Program-made: the position numbers and the translations under genes
From: Polaromonas sp.
Lineage (GTDB): Bacteria; Pseudomonadota; Gammaproteobacteria; Burkholderiales; Burkholderiaceae
Length of the DNA: 20,255 bases
NCBI GenBank assembly: GCA_013823505.1
Contig: PNMH01000071.1
Span: 1 to 20,255, forward strand
Reading direction: 5' to 3'
Shown here: positions 6,298-13,500 of the stretch, piece after piece
Layout of the letters: each line of letters begins with the position of its first letter
How positions within the stretch are numbered: position 1 is the first letter of the stretch
Notes under the pieces: model-generated
Seen by the model: the letters and a program-made list of their open reading frames with translations, nothing else
What the model was told of the DNA's origin: nothing
Databases searched by the model: none

Positions 6298-7650
6298 TTG
6301 ATCCGCTCGCTGCTCCACTCGATGACCCAGGTCGCCGACGCTGTCCGTCAAGGCCTCGCGCGCCACCCCCGCCGCGTCATGGGCGGCATCGGTGCCCTGC
6401 TGCTGGGCACCGGCGTCACCGCCTTCGGCATCGCCCCACTCGCTCCCGACGCCGCCGACCTTCCGGTCCGCCAGGTTGTCGAAAGCCTCTCGCCCCCCGC
6501 ATTCGACGTGCCCAACGCGTTGGCGGCCTCTTCCAACGACTTCGTTCTGTTCCGCAGCGACATGACGCGCCGCGACGACACCGCCCAGAGCCTGCTTCAA
6601 CGCCTGGGCGTGGTGGACACCGAAGCCCAGGGCTTTCTGCGCAGCGATGCAGCAGCCCGGCAATTGCTGGGCCGTGCGGGTCGCCTGGTGAGCGTCGAGA
6701 CCAACGACCGCCAGGAACTGCAACGCCTGACCTCGCGCTGGATCGCCAACGACGACCGACAGTTCACCCGCCTGGTGATCGAGAACGGCGCCAACGGCTT
6801 CAAGTCGCGCCTGGAAACCGGCGAGCTCGTCGCGTCGGCCCGTCTGGCCAGCGGCGTGATCCGCAGTTCGCTGTTCGCCGCCACCGACGCGGCCAACATC
6901 CCCGACCCGGTGGCGGTGCAGCTGGCGGAAATGTTCTCCAGCGACATCGACTTCCGCCGCGACCTGCGCCAGGGCGACCGCTTCAGCGTGGTCTACGAAA
7001 GCCTGGAGGCCGACGGTGAGAGCATGCGCACCGGTCGCGTGCTCAGCGCCGAATTCGTCAACAACGGCCGCAAACACGAAGGCGTGTGGTTCGAAGAACC
7101 GGGCCAGCGAGGCGCCTACTACGGCTTCAACGGCGAGAGCTCGCGCAAGTTCTACCTGTCGTCACCGTTGGAGTTCTCGCGCGTGAGCAGTGGCTACGGC
7201 ATGCGCTTTCACCCCATCTCCGGCACCCGCAAGGCGCACCTGGGTGTGGACTACGCAGCGCCCACCGGCACGCCCGTGCGCACCATCGCCGACGGCGTGG
7301 TTGAGTTCGCCGGCGTGCAGCGTGGTTACGGCAACGTGATCATCGTTCGCCATCGCAGCAACCAGACCACCTTGTTTGCCCACCTCAGCCGCATCGGCGT
7401 GCGCCAGGGCCAGAAGGTCAGCCAGGGCGACTGGATTGGCGCTGTGGGCTCCACCGGCGCATCCACCGGCCCACACCTGCACTTCGAGTTCCGCGACAAC
7501 GGCGTCCATCAGGACCCGCTGGTGATCGCGCGCCAGAGCGAGTCCGTGCCGATCAACCCCGCCGCGCGCGCGCGCTTCGACGCCATTGCCCAGTTGCAAC
7601 GTGTGCAGCTCAACGCGGCGGCCAGCGTTCAACAAGCCAGCGCTGAATGA
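6298..7650 (+). CDS. Membrane-anchored M23 (LytM-type) metallopeptidase
   Basis: A predicted 450-aa envelope peptidase expected to cleave peptidoglycan cross-links in the periplasm. A basic N-terminus (ARHPRRV) precedes one membrane segment (about 28-45). A middle region resembling OapA/Csd-type N-terminal domains follows, then the M23 domain. The zinc and catalytic residues are present: H314 and D318 in HLGVDYA, H362 in LFAHLSR, and H393/H395 in GPHLHFEF, so it looks active. I chose the TTG at 6298 because AGGAAG (6283-6288) sits 9 nt before it. The ATG at 6322 is the alternative, but no ribosome site precedes it. An upstream TTG at 6163 would add a poorly membrane-like extension. The gene diverges from tyrS and ends in a strong terminator shared with erpA. 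Confidence 0.9.
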   Translation: MIRSLLHSMTQVADAVRQGLARHPRRVMGGIGALLLGTGVTAFGIAPLAPDAADLPVRQVVESLSPPAFDVPNALAASSNDFVLFRSDMTRRDDTAQSLLQRLGVVDTEAQGFLRSDAAARQLLGRAGRLVSVETNDRQELQRLTSRWIANDDRQFTRLVIENGANGFKSRLETGELVASARLASGVIRSSLFAATDAANIPDPVAVQLAEMFSSDIDFRRDLRQGDRFSVVYESLEADGESMRTGRVLSAEFVNNGRKHEGVWFEEPGQRGAYYGFNGESSRKFYLSSPLEFSRVSSGYGMRFHPISGTRKAHLGVDYAAPTGTPVRTIADGVVEFAGVQRGYGNVIIVRHRSNQTTLFAHLSRIGVRQGQKVSQGDWIGAVGSTGASTGPHLHFEFRDNGVHQDPLVIARQSESVPINPAARARFDAIAQLQRVQLNAAASVQQASAE

Positions 7651-7661
7651 GTTGACCGTCA

Positions 7662-7706
7662 GCACCAACAAAAAGGGGAGCTTGAAGCTCCCCTTTTTGT
7701 TGGTGC
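7662..7706. terminator. Bidirectional Rho-independent terminator, perfect 21-bp stem
   Basis: The 21-nt arms 7662-7682 and 7686-7706 are perfectly complementary around a TGA loop. The GC block GGGGAGCT/AGCTCCCC is flanked by A5 and T5 tracts, giving a U run on either strand. It lies between the converging M23 gene and erpA and should end both transcripts. Confidence 0.95.
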
Positions 7707-7722
7707 GCGAAGCGCTTGGGTA

Positions 7723-8088
7723 TCAGACGCTGAAGCTGGAACCACAGCCGCAGGTGCTGTTGGCGTTCGGGTTCTTGATCACGAACTGCGCGCCTTCCAA
7801 ATCTTCCTTGTAGTCGATCTCGGCGCCCACCAGGTACTGGTAGCTCATGGCATCGATCAACAGTGACACGCCGTTTTTCGACATGGTGGTGTCGTCTTCG
7901 TTGACGACCTCGTCAAAGGTGAAGCCATACTGGAAGCCGGAACAACCGCCACCCTGCACGAACACGCGCAGCTTCAGGTCGGGGTTGCCCTCTTCGGCCA
8001 CCAGCTCGGCCACCTTGGCGGCGGCGCTGTCGGTGAACACCAGCGGGGCCGGCATGTCGGTCTGGATGTTTTCTGCCACTGCACTCAT
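7723..8088 (-). CDS. erpA: Iron-sulfur cluster insertion protein ErpA (A-type carrier)
   Basis: A predicted 121-aa cytoplasmic A-type Fe-S carrier that passes clusters to apo-enzymes. The three ligand cysteines are present: C49 in GGGCSGF, and C113 and C115 in the C-terminal TCGCGSSF. The HesB/IscA fold spans residues 14-121; the N-terminal extension is short. AGAGG lies about 7 nt before the ATG. The 110-bp gap to the bactofilin stop holds a perfect 6-bp hairpin (GGACGC-gagag-GCGTCC, 8140-8156) in the leader and probably its own promoter, but no confident -35 is visible. I found no clear IscR-type site. ErpA rather than IscA is preferred because the gene stands apart from any isc genes. Confidence 0.95.
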   Translation of the reverse strand: MSAVAENIQTDMPAPLVFTDSAAAKVAELVAEEGNPDLKLRVFVQGGGCSGFQYGFTFDEVVNEDDTTMSKNGVSLLIDAMSYQYLVGAEIDYKEDLEGAQFVIKNPNANSTCGCGSSFSV

Positions 8089-8198
8089 GGTTGACCTCTT
8101 GGGATGTGTGGCCCTCGATCAGGTCCACTGGGGAAGGCAGGACGCGAGAGGCGTCCGCAACGTTTGGGGATACTAAATCAAATCGCTCGGGATTGTGC

Positions 8199-8597
8199 TC
8201 AGCCGTTGTTTGCCGCCAGTTTCAGTGTGGGTTTGTCATCCACATCCACCGCCATGGGCTTGAGCTGACCGGTGATGGTCGCGCCCTGGTGCATTTCCAG
8301 GGCCTTGTAGGACACATCGCCCTCGATACGTGCTTTGGGCTGGAGCTCCAGCAGCTCAAACGCCTGCACAGGCCCCTTGACGTGGCCATTGATGATCACG
8401 TGGTCGGCGAGTATCTGGCCCGTGACCACCGCCACTTCGCTGATCACCAGGATGCTGGGCTGCTTGTCGCTGGCGCGGATGTCGCCCACCACTTCACCAT
8501 CCACGCGCAGGCCGTCATGGAACAGCACATTGCCTTCGATGCGGGTGCCCTGCGCAATCAGGCTCTTGATGGGCGGTTGTTTTTTCTTGCCGAACAT
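8199..8597 (-). CDS. Bactofilin family cytoskeletal protein
   Basis: A predicted 132-aa protein of the bactofilin (DUF583) family, whose members polymerise into cytoplasmic filaments beside the membrane and position cell-wall or polar proteins. The short basic start MFGKKKQPPIKSLI is followed by a run of hydrophobic turn repeats typical of the beta-helix: GTRIEGNVLF, GLRVDGEVVGDI, HVIINGHVKGPV, KARIEGDVSYKAL, GATITGQLKPM. The C-terminal tail is short and polar. GGAGAG about 5 nt before the ATG is a good ribosome site. It lies 30 bp downstream of the coiled-coil membrane protein gene, so the two are probably co-transcribed. Which structure it organises cannot be told from the sequence. Confidence 0.93.
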   Translation of the reverse strand: MFGKKKQPPIKSLIAQGTRIEGNVLFHDGLRVDGEVVGDIRASDKQPSILVISEVAVVTGQILADHVIINGHVKGPVQAFELLELQPKARIEGDVSYKALEMHQGATITGQLKPMAVDVDDKPTLKLAANNG

Positions 8598-8627
8598 GGG
8601 GACTCTCCAAACGACGGGTCGCTGTTG

Positions 8628-9335
8628 TCACAGCTGGAATGTTTGTACCGACCGCACCGAGCTGCCTTGCAACACCCGGGCCGTCACGTTTTTTACCATG
8701 GCTTGCGTCGGAACATCGACGATGCCTTCCATGCGCAGATAGCCTTTGATCAACACCGGCTGAGGCACGGGCGCCTGGGCCAATGACCAGGGCTTGCCAT
8801 CGAGCGTGCCTGTGAAGGTGATTTCGAGCGCACCCTTGAAGTCGGGTGCATTCTTGGTGGCCTGCATCATGAGCGCCTGCCAGCGCCACTGGGTATCCGA
8901 CACCCGCTCGGCCTGCAGGCCGCGGATGCTCAACACGTCACCCCCCGAACCCGGGATCAGGCGCTCGAAAAACCCGAGGTCGCTGCGCAGGGCTTCGTTG
9001 TCCGCTTCGAGCTGGCGGATGCGCATGGTGAGCTGTTCCTGCGCGCTTCGTTCGGTGGTGAGCAAGCTCTCCGAGGTGTTCGCCACCGACTGGGCCACCA
9101 GCAGGTCGGCGCGCAAGGTCTGCACTTCATCACGCAGTCGGGTGAGCTCCTGCTTGGACTCGCGGTCCAGTCCGGCAATGTCCCGACCAAACTCGAAGGC
9201 CCACATGGCCAGTGAACCCGAGAAACCGAGCACCACCGCACCCAACAACCAGCGAAACGGCCACGGCAACGCGCTTCGAATCGCCATGCGCGGCGCGCTG
9301 ACGGTGAGTTTTCTGCGCAAAAGCCGAAACCGCAT
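8628..9335 (-). CDS. Single-pass membrane protein with coiled coil, unknown function (DUF6776-like)
   Basis: A predicted 235-aa protein. It has a basic N-terminus, one membrane helix (about 28-48), and a coiled coil (about 55-120) rich in leucine, glutamate and arginine (LTRLRDEVQTLRADLLVAQS and later RIRQLEADNEALRSDL). A C-terminal globular beta-rich domain (about 130-235) follows. The topology suggests a small cytoplasmic N-terminus and a periplasmic body. It resembles the DUF6776 proteins I associate with betaproteobacteria, from memory rather than by search. AAAGG about 6 nt before the ATG supports the start. It follows the rplM-rpsI terminator and precedes bactofilin by 30 bp, so a partnership with bactofilin is a reasonable guess. 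Confidence 0.82.
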   Translation of the reverse strand: MRFRLLRRKLTVSAPRMAIRSALPWPFRWLLGAVVLGFSGSLAMWAFEFGRDIAGLDRESKQELTRLRDEVQTLRADLLVAQSVANTSESLLTTERSAQEQLTMRIRQLEADNEALRSDLGFFERLIPGSGGDVLSIRGLQAERVSDTQWRWQALMMQATKNAPDFKGALEITFTGTLDGKPWSLAQAPVPQPVLIKGYLRMEGIVDVPTQAMVKNVTARVLQGSSVRSVQTFQL

Positions 9336-9379
9336 GCAAACCTTTCAAAGTGAAAGCAAACGCAACCCGGGTCCAGAAA

Positions 9380-9419
9380 GCAAAAACCGCCCCAAGTTCG
9401 ACTTGAAGGCGGCTTTTGC
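9380..9419 (-). terminator. Rho-independent terminator of rplM-rpsI
   Basis: Outer arms 9380-9391 and 9408-9419 pair with one mismatch (GCCGCC / GGCGG plus A/T tracts). An inner 5-bp hairpin CAAGT-tcg-ACTTG (9393-9405) sits between them. On the minus strand the stem is followed by TTTTT. It begins 18 bp after the rpsI stop. Confidence 0.87.
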
Positions 9420-9436
9420 AGTTGAGGCCAGACAGA

Positions 9437-9829
9437 TTAGCGTTTGCTGAACTGCTTGCGACGGCGCGCGGAGCGCAGACCGACTTTTTTCCGTTCGACT
9501 TCGCGGGCATCGCGCGTCACGAAACCGGCTTGCGACAGACCCGGCTTGAGCGTCGCGTCGTAGTCGATCAGGGCGCGGGTGATGCCGTGGCGCACAGCGC
9601 CGGCCTGACCGGATTCGCCACCGCCATGCACGTTCACCATCACGTCGAAAGTATCGGCGTGGTTGGTCAGCAGCAGGGGTTGCTTGCAGATCATGATGGA
9701 GGTTTCACGGCCGAAGTAGGCCTGAATGTCCTTGCCATTGACCACGATCTGGCCAGAGCCTTTTTTCAGGAAAACACGGGCGACGCTGGATTTGCGACGG
9801 CCGGTTCCATTGTTCCATTCACCAATCAT
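9437..9829 (-). CDS. rpsI: 30S ribosomal protein S9
   Basis: A predicted 130-aa S9 protein of the small subunit, whose C-terminal tail reaches the P-site tRNA. It starts [20 protein letters not shown] and has [26 protein letters not shown] and the basic tail [17 protein letters not shown], with the invariant final Lys-Arg. The length is normal. GGAG lies 7 nt before the ATG. The gene is 12 bp downstream of rplM, the standard pairing, and ends in a clear terminator. Confidence 0.99.
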   Translation of the reverse strand: MIGEWNNGTGRRKSSVARVFLKKGSGQIVVNGKDIQAYFGRETSIMICKQPLLLTNHADTFDVMVNVHGGGESGQAGAVRHGITRALIDYDATLKPGLSQAGFVTRDAREVERKKVGLRSARRRKQFSKR

Positions 9830-9841
9830 CTCAAGGCTCCT

Positions 9842-10273
9842 TTAGAGTTCCAGCACTTGCGGCTGTTGGGCGGTGTGCGGGTGCTCTGCACCACCGTACA
9901 CCTTGAGCTTCTTGATCATGGCGTAGCCGAGTGGGCCCTTGGGCAACATGCCCTTGACAGCCTTTTCGAGTGCGCGGCCAGGGTGCTTGGCCTGCATGTC
10001 GCGGAAGTTGGTGCCGTAAATACCGCCGGGGTAACCCGAGTGACGGTAGTACACCTTGTCGAGGGCTTTGTTGCCCGTGACGCGGATCTTGGCTGCGTTG
10101 ATGATGACGATGAAGTCACCGGTATCGACGTGAGGCGTGTAAATGGCCTTGTGTTTGCCGCGCAAACGGAGAGCCACTTCACTGGCAACTCGTCCGAGGA
10201 CCTTGTCGGTCGCGTCAATCACAAACCACTCGTGCGTCACGTCAGCGGGTTTTGCGCTGAACGTTTTGGTCAT
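9842..10273 (-). CDS. rplM: 50S ribosomal protein L13
   Basis: A predicted 143-aa L13 protein, an early-assembly protein of the large subunit. Hallmarks are [61 protein letters not shown] and [17 protein letters not shown] chose the ATG at 10273 because the protein then opens with the usual MTKTFSAKP; upstream in-frame codons lie in the leader. AAGAGA before the ATG is a weak ribosome site. It is first in the rplM-rpsI operon, with a good promoter about 120-150 bp upstream and a leader of about 115 nt that can fold. Confidence 0.99.
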   Translation of the reverse strand: MTKTFSAKPADVTHEWFVIDATDKVLGRVASEVALRLRGKHKAIYTPHVDTGDFIVIINAAKIRVTGNKALDKVYYRHSGYPGGIYGTNFRDMQAKHPGRALEKAVKGMLPKGPLGYAMIKKLKVYGGAEHPHTAQQPQVLEL

Positions 10274-10396
10274 GAGTTTTCTCTTGAAGAGGTGGTTTGG
10301 CGGCTCTTTTCCACGGTCGGTCGTTCTCTGACGGAACGCTCTTAGGTGGGTTTGAATGCTTCGCCGCGGAGCCAGCAGTTCGCTGCGAAGCCCACG

Positions 10397-10426
10397 ATTG
10401 TACGAAATTACCGGCTTGCATGGCAA
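10397..10426 (-). promoter_or_regulatory. Sigma-70 promoter of rplM-rpsI
   Basis: On the minus strand, TTGCCA (10421-10426) and TACAAT (10397-10402) are separated by 18 nt. Each matches five of six consensus bases. Transcription would start near 10390, giving a leader of about 115 nt before rplM. Confidence 0.72.
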
Positions 10427-10466
10427 ATGCATCGTGCCCAGGGGTCTGGGGATGTGGCCAAACGGC

Positions 10467-10472
10467 TACCAT
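10467..10472 (+). promoter_or_regulatory. -10-like hexamer 6 nt before the rlmJ ATG
   Basis: TACCAT lies 6 nt upstream of the ATG at 10479. There is no ribosome-binding sequence between them and no clear -35. It is a possible leaderless start, similar in arrangement to the kinase gene at 1164. Confidence 0.25.
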
Positions 10473-10478
10473 CGCGGG

Positions 10479-11396
10479 ATGTTCAGCTACCGACACGCCT
10501 TCCACGCCGGCAACCACGCCGACGTGCTCAAGCACACCACCCTCATTGCCACGCTGCGTCATCTGATGCAGAAAGAGGCCGGCATCACCCTGGTCGACAC
10601 CCATGCCGGCGCCGGTTTGTACCGCCTGGATGGCGACTACACCGAAACCGGCGGTGAGGCCAAAGACGGCGTGGTCAAGCTGATGGCCGCTTTGCGGGCC
10701 GCCGACCATCCACCGGTGAAAGACGTGTCGCCGGCGATCGACGACTACCTCGACATCATCGCGGGCTTCAATCCGTCGGGCGCGTTGCGCGTCTACCCCG
10801 GCTCGCCGTTCGTGATGCAGCAACTCATGCGCACCGAGTCGCGCGACCGGCTCAAGCTGTTCGAGCTGCACCCCACCGACAGCAAGACACTCGCGGCCAA
10901 CATCGCCCAGCTCGACGCCGGCCGTCAGATCGCGGTGGCCCGGGAAGATGGTTTCGAAGGTCTGCGCCCGCTGTTGCCGCCGCCACCGTCGGCCACCGGC
11001 TCCAAGCGTGCTGTGGTGCTTATCGACCCGAGCTATGAGATCAAGAGCGATTACGGAAAAGTGAGTGCCTGCATACAAGAGGCGATCAAACGTTTCCCGA
11101 CTGGCACTTACCTGGTCTGGTACCCGGTGATCCCAAGGCCGGAAGCACACGATCTGCCGCGCCGCCTCAAGACGCTGGCCAACCAGGCGCAGAAGCCCTG
11201 GCTCAACGCCACGTTGGCCATCGGTCAGGATCCGACGCACGGCCCGGACGACCGGCCGGGCCTGACCGCCAGCGGCATGTTCGTGATCAACCCACCGCAC
11301 ACGCTCAAGGCCGTGCTGCAGGCGGCGCTGCCGCAGCTGCTGACCCACCTGGGCCGGGGCCGGGGCAAGTCGCAGGCGCTGGATTCGGGCGGCTGA
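10479..11396 (+). CDS. rlmJ: 23S rRNA (adenine-2030-N6)-methyltransferase RlmJ
   Basis: A predicted 305-aa SAM-dependent methyltransferase that modifies A2030 of 23S rRNA. The N-terminal signature YRHAFHAGNHADVLKH is diagnostic of the family. The SAM site has DTHAGAGLY, and the catalytic motif is DPSYE (replacing the more common DPPY, as usual for RlmJ). LVWYPV and the C-terminal GSGMFVINPP-like segment (here ASGMFVINPPHTL) also match. It is somewhat longer than the 280-aa E. coli protein, with a proline-rich insert (LLPPPPSATGSK) before the catalytic motif and a glycine-rich tail. I chose the ATG at 10479 because the family signature begins at residue 3; in-frame upstream codons read into the rplM promoter region. 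It diverges from rplM. Confidence 0.96.
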   Translation: MFSYRHAFHAGNHADVLKHTTLIATLRHLMQKEAGITLVDTHAGAGLYRLDGDYTETGGEAKDGVVKLMAALRAADHPPVKDVSPAIDDYLDIIAGFNPSGALRVYPGSPFVMQQLMRTESRDRLKLFELHPTDSKTLAANIAQLDAGRQIAVAREDGFEGLRPLLPPPPSATGSKRAVVLIDPSYEIKSDYGKVSACIQEAIKRFPTGTYLVWYPVIPRPEAHDLPRRLKTLANQAQKPWLNATLAIGQDPTHGPDDRPGLTASGMFVINPPHTLKAVLQAALPQLLTHLGRGRGKSQALDSGG

Positions 11397-11407
11397 GCGG
11401 CCGACGC

Positions 11408-12058
11408 TCAGAGTGGCCGGGCCAGCGACATGGTCCAGTAACGGCCGTAGCTGCTCCCCGCCTGCGAAACACAGCTCACCGCGACATCCCGAAATTCGGC
11501 TTTCATGATGTTCGCGCAATGGCCCGGGCTGGCCAGCCACCCCGACATCACGCTCGACACGGTGGACTGACCGGCCGCGATGTTTTCCCCGGCGAACGAC
11601 CACGCGTAGCCTTCGTCGGTCATGCGGCGGGAAAACGTGCGCCCGTCCAGGCTGGTGTGTGAGAAGTAGTTGTTGACCGCCATGTCGCGCGAATGGCGCG
11701 CCGCGGCCGAGAACAGGCGGTCGTTCCAGGCCAGTGCGGTCGCGGCAGGCAGGGTGTTGGTGCCGCAGGTGCGTGGCTGGGCGCGCGCCGCATTGATCTG
11801 TTGAAGGAGCTCGGCCCGAAAGTTCGCCAGTCCGCAGGACGTGCTGGCATCCAGGGCCACCAGCGCTGCGGCACCGCCGGTGGACGGCGCTGCGCCTGTG
11901 GCGCTGACGGGCGTCGGCCCCACGGTGGCCGGAGGCGCGGCGGCGGGGCCGTCTTCGCCTCCACCGCCACAGGCTGAGAGCCACAGCGCCAGACCCAGGG
12001 CGGTCAACGAGCGTAGCGTGGTTGGCAGGGAGCGGCGCGGTGTGGAGGGTTTGTGCAT
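11408..12058 (-). CDS. CAP-domain (SCP/PR1-like) lipoprotein
   Basis: A predicted 216-aa exported lipoprotein. The basic start is followed by a hydrophobic stretch and the lipobox LWLSAC, with a glycine run directly after the cysteine, then a low-complexity Ala/Pro/Gly linker. The CAP domain occupies about residues 75-216. Motifs include FRAELLQQINAARAQPRTC, LAWNDRLFSAAARHSRDMA, YFSHTSLDGRTFSRRM, GENIAAG and GWLASPGHCANIM. Four cysteines in the mature domain could form disulfides. Bacterial CAP proteins are extracytoplasmic; their biochemical role is mostly undefined. No ribosome site is evident for the ATG at 12058 or for the GTG at 12067, so the start is uncertain by three codons. The gene is divergent from the paa operon and only 11 bp from the rlmJ stop. 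Confidence 0.9.
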   Translation of the reverse strand: MHKPSTPRRSLPTTLRSLTALGLALWLSACGGGGEDGPAAAPPATVGPTPVSATGAAPSTGGAAALVALDASTSCGLANFRAELLQQINAARAQPRTCGTNTLPAATALAWNDRLFSAAARHSRDMAVNNYFSHTSLDGRTFSRRMTDEGYAWSFAGENIAAGQSTVSSVMSGWLASPGHCANIMKAEFRDVAVSCVSQAGSSYGRYWTMSLARPL

Positions 12059-12117
12059 GACGCGCACTGTAAAGGCGGACGACCACCCTGGCGTAAGCGG
12101 ATGTAGCCTCCAAATTC

Positions 12118-12135
12118 ACCGACCGCTCGGTCGGT
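12118..12135. promoter_or_regulatory. 18-bp palindromic operator upstream of paaA (TetR-type, probably PaaR)
   Basis: ACCGACCGCTCGGTCGGT is a perfect inverted repeat with 8-bp arms and a 2-bp centre. It ends 8 bp before the TATACT -10 and so covers the -35 region. ACCGACCG-type palindromes are typical of TetR-family operators. Phenylacetate genes of betaproteobacteria are commonly under a TetR-type PaaR; that assignment is inference, since no regulator gene is in the window. Confidence 0.75.
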
Positions 12136-12143
12136 TAACTGGC

Positions 12144-12149
12144 TATACT
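12144..12149 (+). promoter_or_regulatory. -10 element of the paaABCDE promoter
   Basis: TATACT matches five of six consensus bases and lies about 39 bp before the paaA ATG. No good -35 is visible 16-18 bp upstream; that position is occupied by the palindrome, as expected for a repressed promoter. Confidence 0.6.
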
Positions 12150-12187
12150 GCGATCCACGCGCCCGGCCAGCGGCGCAGGAGACGCGC

Positions 12188-13201
12188 ATGTACACCCAGT
12201 CGTTCAACGTTCCCGACCCCGACGCCCAACCCGGCACCCCGCTGAAATCGGTGCCCCACGACACCGCACTGCAGAAGCACTTTGACGCCGTGATCGATGC
12301 CGACGGCAAGATCGAGCCGCGCGACTGGATGCCCGACGCATACCGCAAAACGCTGGTGCGCCAGATCAGCCAGCACGCGCACAGCGAGATCGTGGGCATG
12401 CTGCCCGAAGGCAACTGGATCAGCCGCGCGCCCAGCCTCAAGCGCAAGGCCATCCTGGTGGCCAAGGTGCAGGACGAAGGCGGCCATGGCCTCTACCTCT
12501 ACAGCGCAGCCGAGACGCTGGGGACCAGCCGCGACCAAATGTTCGACGCGCTGCATTCGGGCAAGGCCAAGTACAGCTCCATCTTCAACTACCCCACGCT
12601 GACCTGGGCCGACGTGGGTGTGGTCGGCTGGCTGGTGGACGGCGCGGCGATCATGAACCAGATCCCGCTGTGCCGCTGCAGCTTCGGGCCGTACGCGCGC
12701 GCCATGATCCGCGTCTGCAAGGAAGAGAGCTTCCACCAGCGCCAGGGCTTCGAGTCGCTGATGACCATGATGCAAGGCACGGCCGAGCAGAAGGCCATGG
12801 TGCAGGACGCCGTGAACCGCTGGTGGTGGAAATGCCTGGCGATGTTCGGTCCGCCCGACGCCGACAGCCCCAACAGCGTGCAAGGCATGCGCTGGGGCAT
12901 CAAACGCATTTCCAACGACGACCTGCGCCAGAAATTTGTGGACGCGACCGTGCCGCAGGCCGAGGTGCTCGGTGTGACCCTGCCTGACCCCGATCTGAAA
13001 TGGAACGAGGCGCGTGGCCACCACGACTACGGACAGATCGACTGGGACGAGTTCTGGGCCGTGGTCAATGGCAACGGCCCCTGCAACAAAGAACGCCTGG
13101 CCACGCGGGTGAAGGCCTGGAACGACGGCGCCTGGGTGCGCGAGGCGGCCCTGGCCCATGCGGCGAAACAACAGGCACGCACCATGAAGGAGGCCGCATG
13201 A
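12188..13201 (+). CDS. paaA: 1,2-phenylacetyl-CoA epoxidase, catalytic subunit PaaA
   Basis: A predicted 337-aa di-iron oxygenase subunit that epoxidises the ring of phenylacetyl-CoA, the committed step of aerobic phenylacetate breakdown. The ferritin-like fold carries E67 in HSEIVGM, an ExxH at E97-H100 (KVQDEGGHG) and a second ExxH at E180-H183 (KEESFH), so the metal site looks complete. [17 protein letters not shown] and [16 protein letters not shown] are characteristic. AGGAGA (12177-12182) gives good spacing to the ATG. It is first in a five-gene operon and overlaps paaB by 4 nt (ATGA). Expression is probably controlled by the palindrome just upstream. Confidence 0.98.
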   Translation: MYTQSFNVPDPDAQPGTPLKSVPHDTALQKHFDAVIDADGKIEPRDWMPDAYRKTLVRQISQHAHSEIVGMLPEGNWISRAPSLKRKAILVAKVQDEGGHGLYLYSAAETLGTSRDQMFDALHSGKAKYSSIFNYPTLTWADVGVVGWLVDGAAIMNQIPLCRCSFGPYARAMIRVCKEESFHQRQGFESLMTMMQGTAEQKAMVQDAVNRWWWKCLAMFGPPDADSPNSVQGMRWGIKRISNDDLRQKFVDATVPQAEVLGVTLPDPDLKWNEARGHHDYGQIDWDEFWAVVNGNGPCNKERLATRVKAWNDGAWVREAALAHAAKQQARTMKEAA

Positions 13202-13500
13202 GCACCGCCAACACTTCACTGAAGGAATGGCCTCTGTGGGAGGTCTTCGTGCGCAGCAAGCAGGGCCTGGAACACAAACACTGCGGCAGCCTGCACGCCA
13301 GCGACGCGCCGCACGCGCTGCAGATGGCGCGCGACGTGTACACACGGCGCCAGGAAGGCGTGAGCATCTGGGTCGTGCCGTCCAACAGCATCACGGCCAG
13401 CGAGCCCGACAGCAAGGACAGCTTCTTCGACCCGGCCGCCGACAAGGTGTACCGCCATCCCACGTTCTACGAGATTCCGGACAAAGTGGGGCACATGTGA
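13198..13500 (+). CDS. paaB: 1,2-phenylacetyl-CoA epoxidase subunit PaaB
   Basis: A predicted 100-aa non-catalytic subunit that links PaaA-PaaC heterodimers in the epoxidase complex. It shows the family pattern [24 protein letters not shown], then [22 protein letters not shown] and [14 protein letters not shown]. The length is typical. AAGGAGG (13187-13193) inside the end of paaA precedes the ATG, which overlaps the paaA stop. The stop overlaps the paaC start as TGATG. Confidence 0.97.
   Translation: MSTANTSLKEWPLWEVFVRSKQGLEHKHCGSLHASDAPHALQMARDVYTRRQEGVSIWVVPSNSITASEPDSKDSFFDPAADKVYRHPTFYEIPDKVGHM

Noticed and set aside
7662..7706. The long perfect inverted repeat as a mobile-element end or attachment site
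   Set aside because: Its GC stem with A and T tracts between two converging genes is fully explained as a bidirectional terminator.
10242..12119. A long minus-strand open frame of about 625 codons antisense to rlmJ
   Set aside because: It overlaps rlmJ, the CAP gene and the rplM start in other frames; its product is low-complexity, rich in His/Arg/Gly, with no recognisable domain. It is a shadow of GC-rich codon usage.
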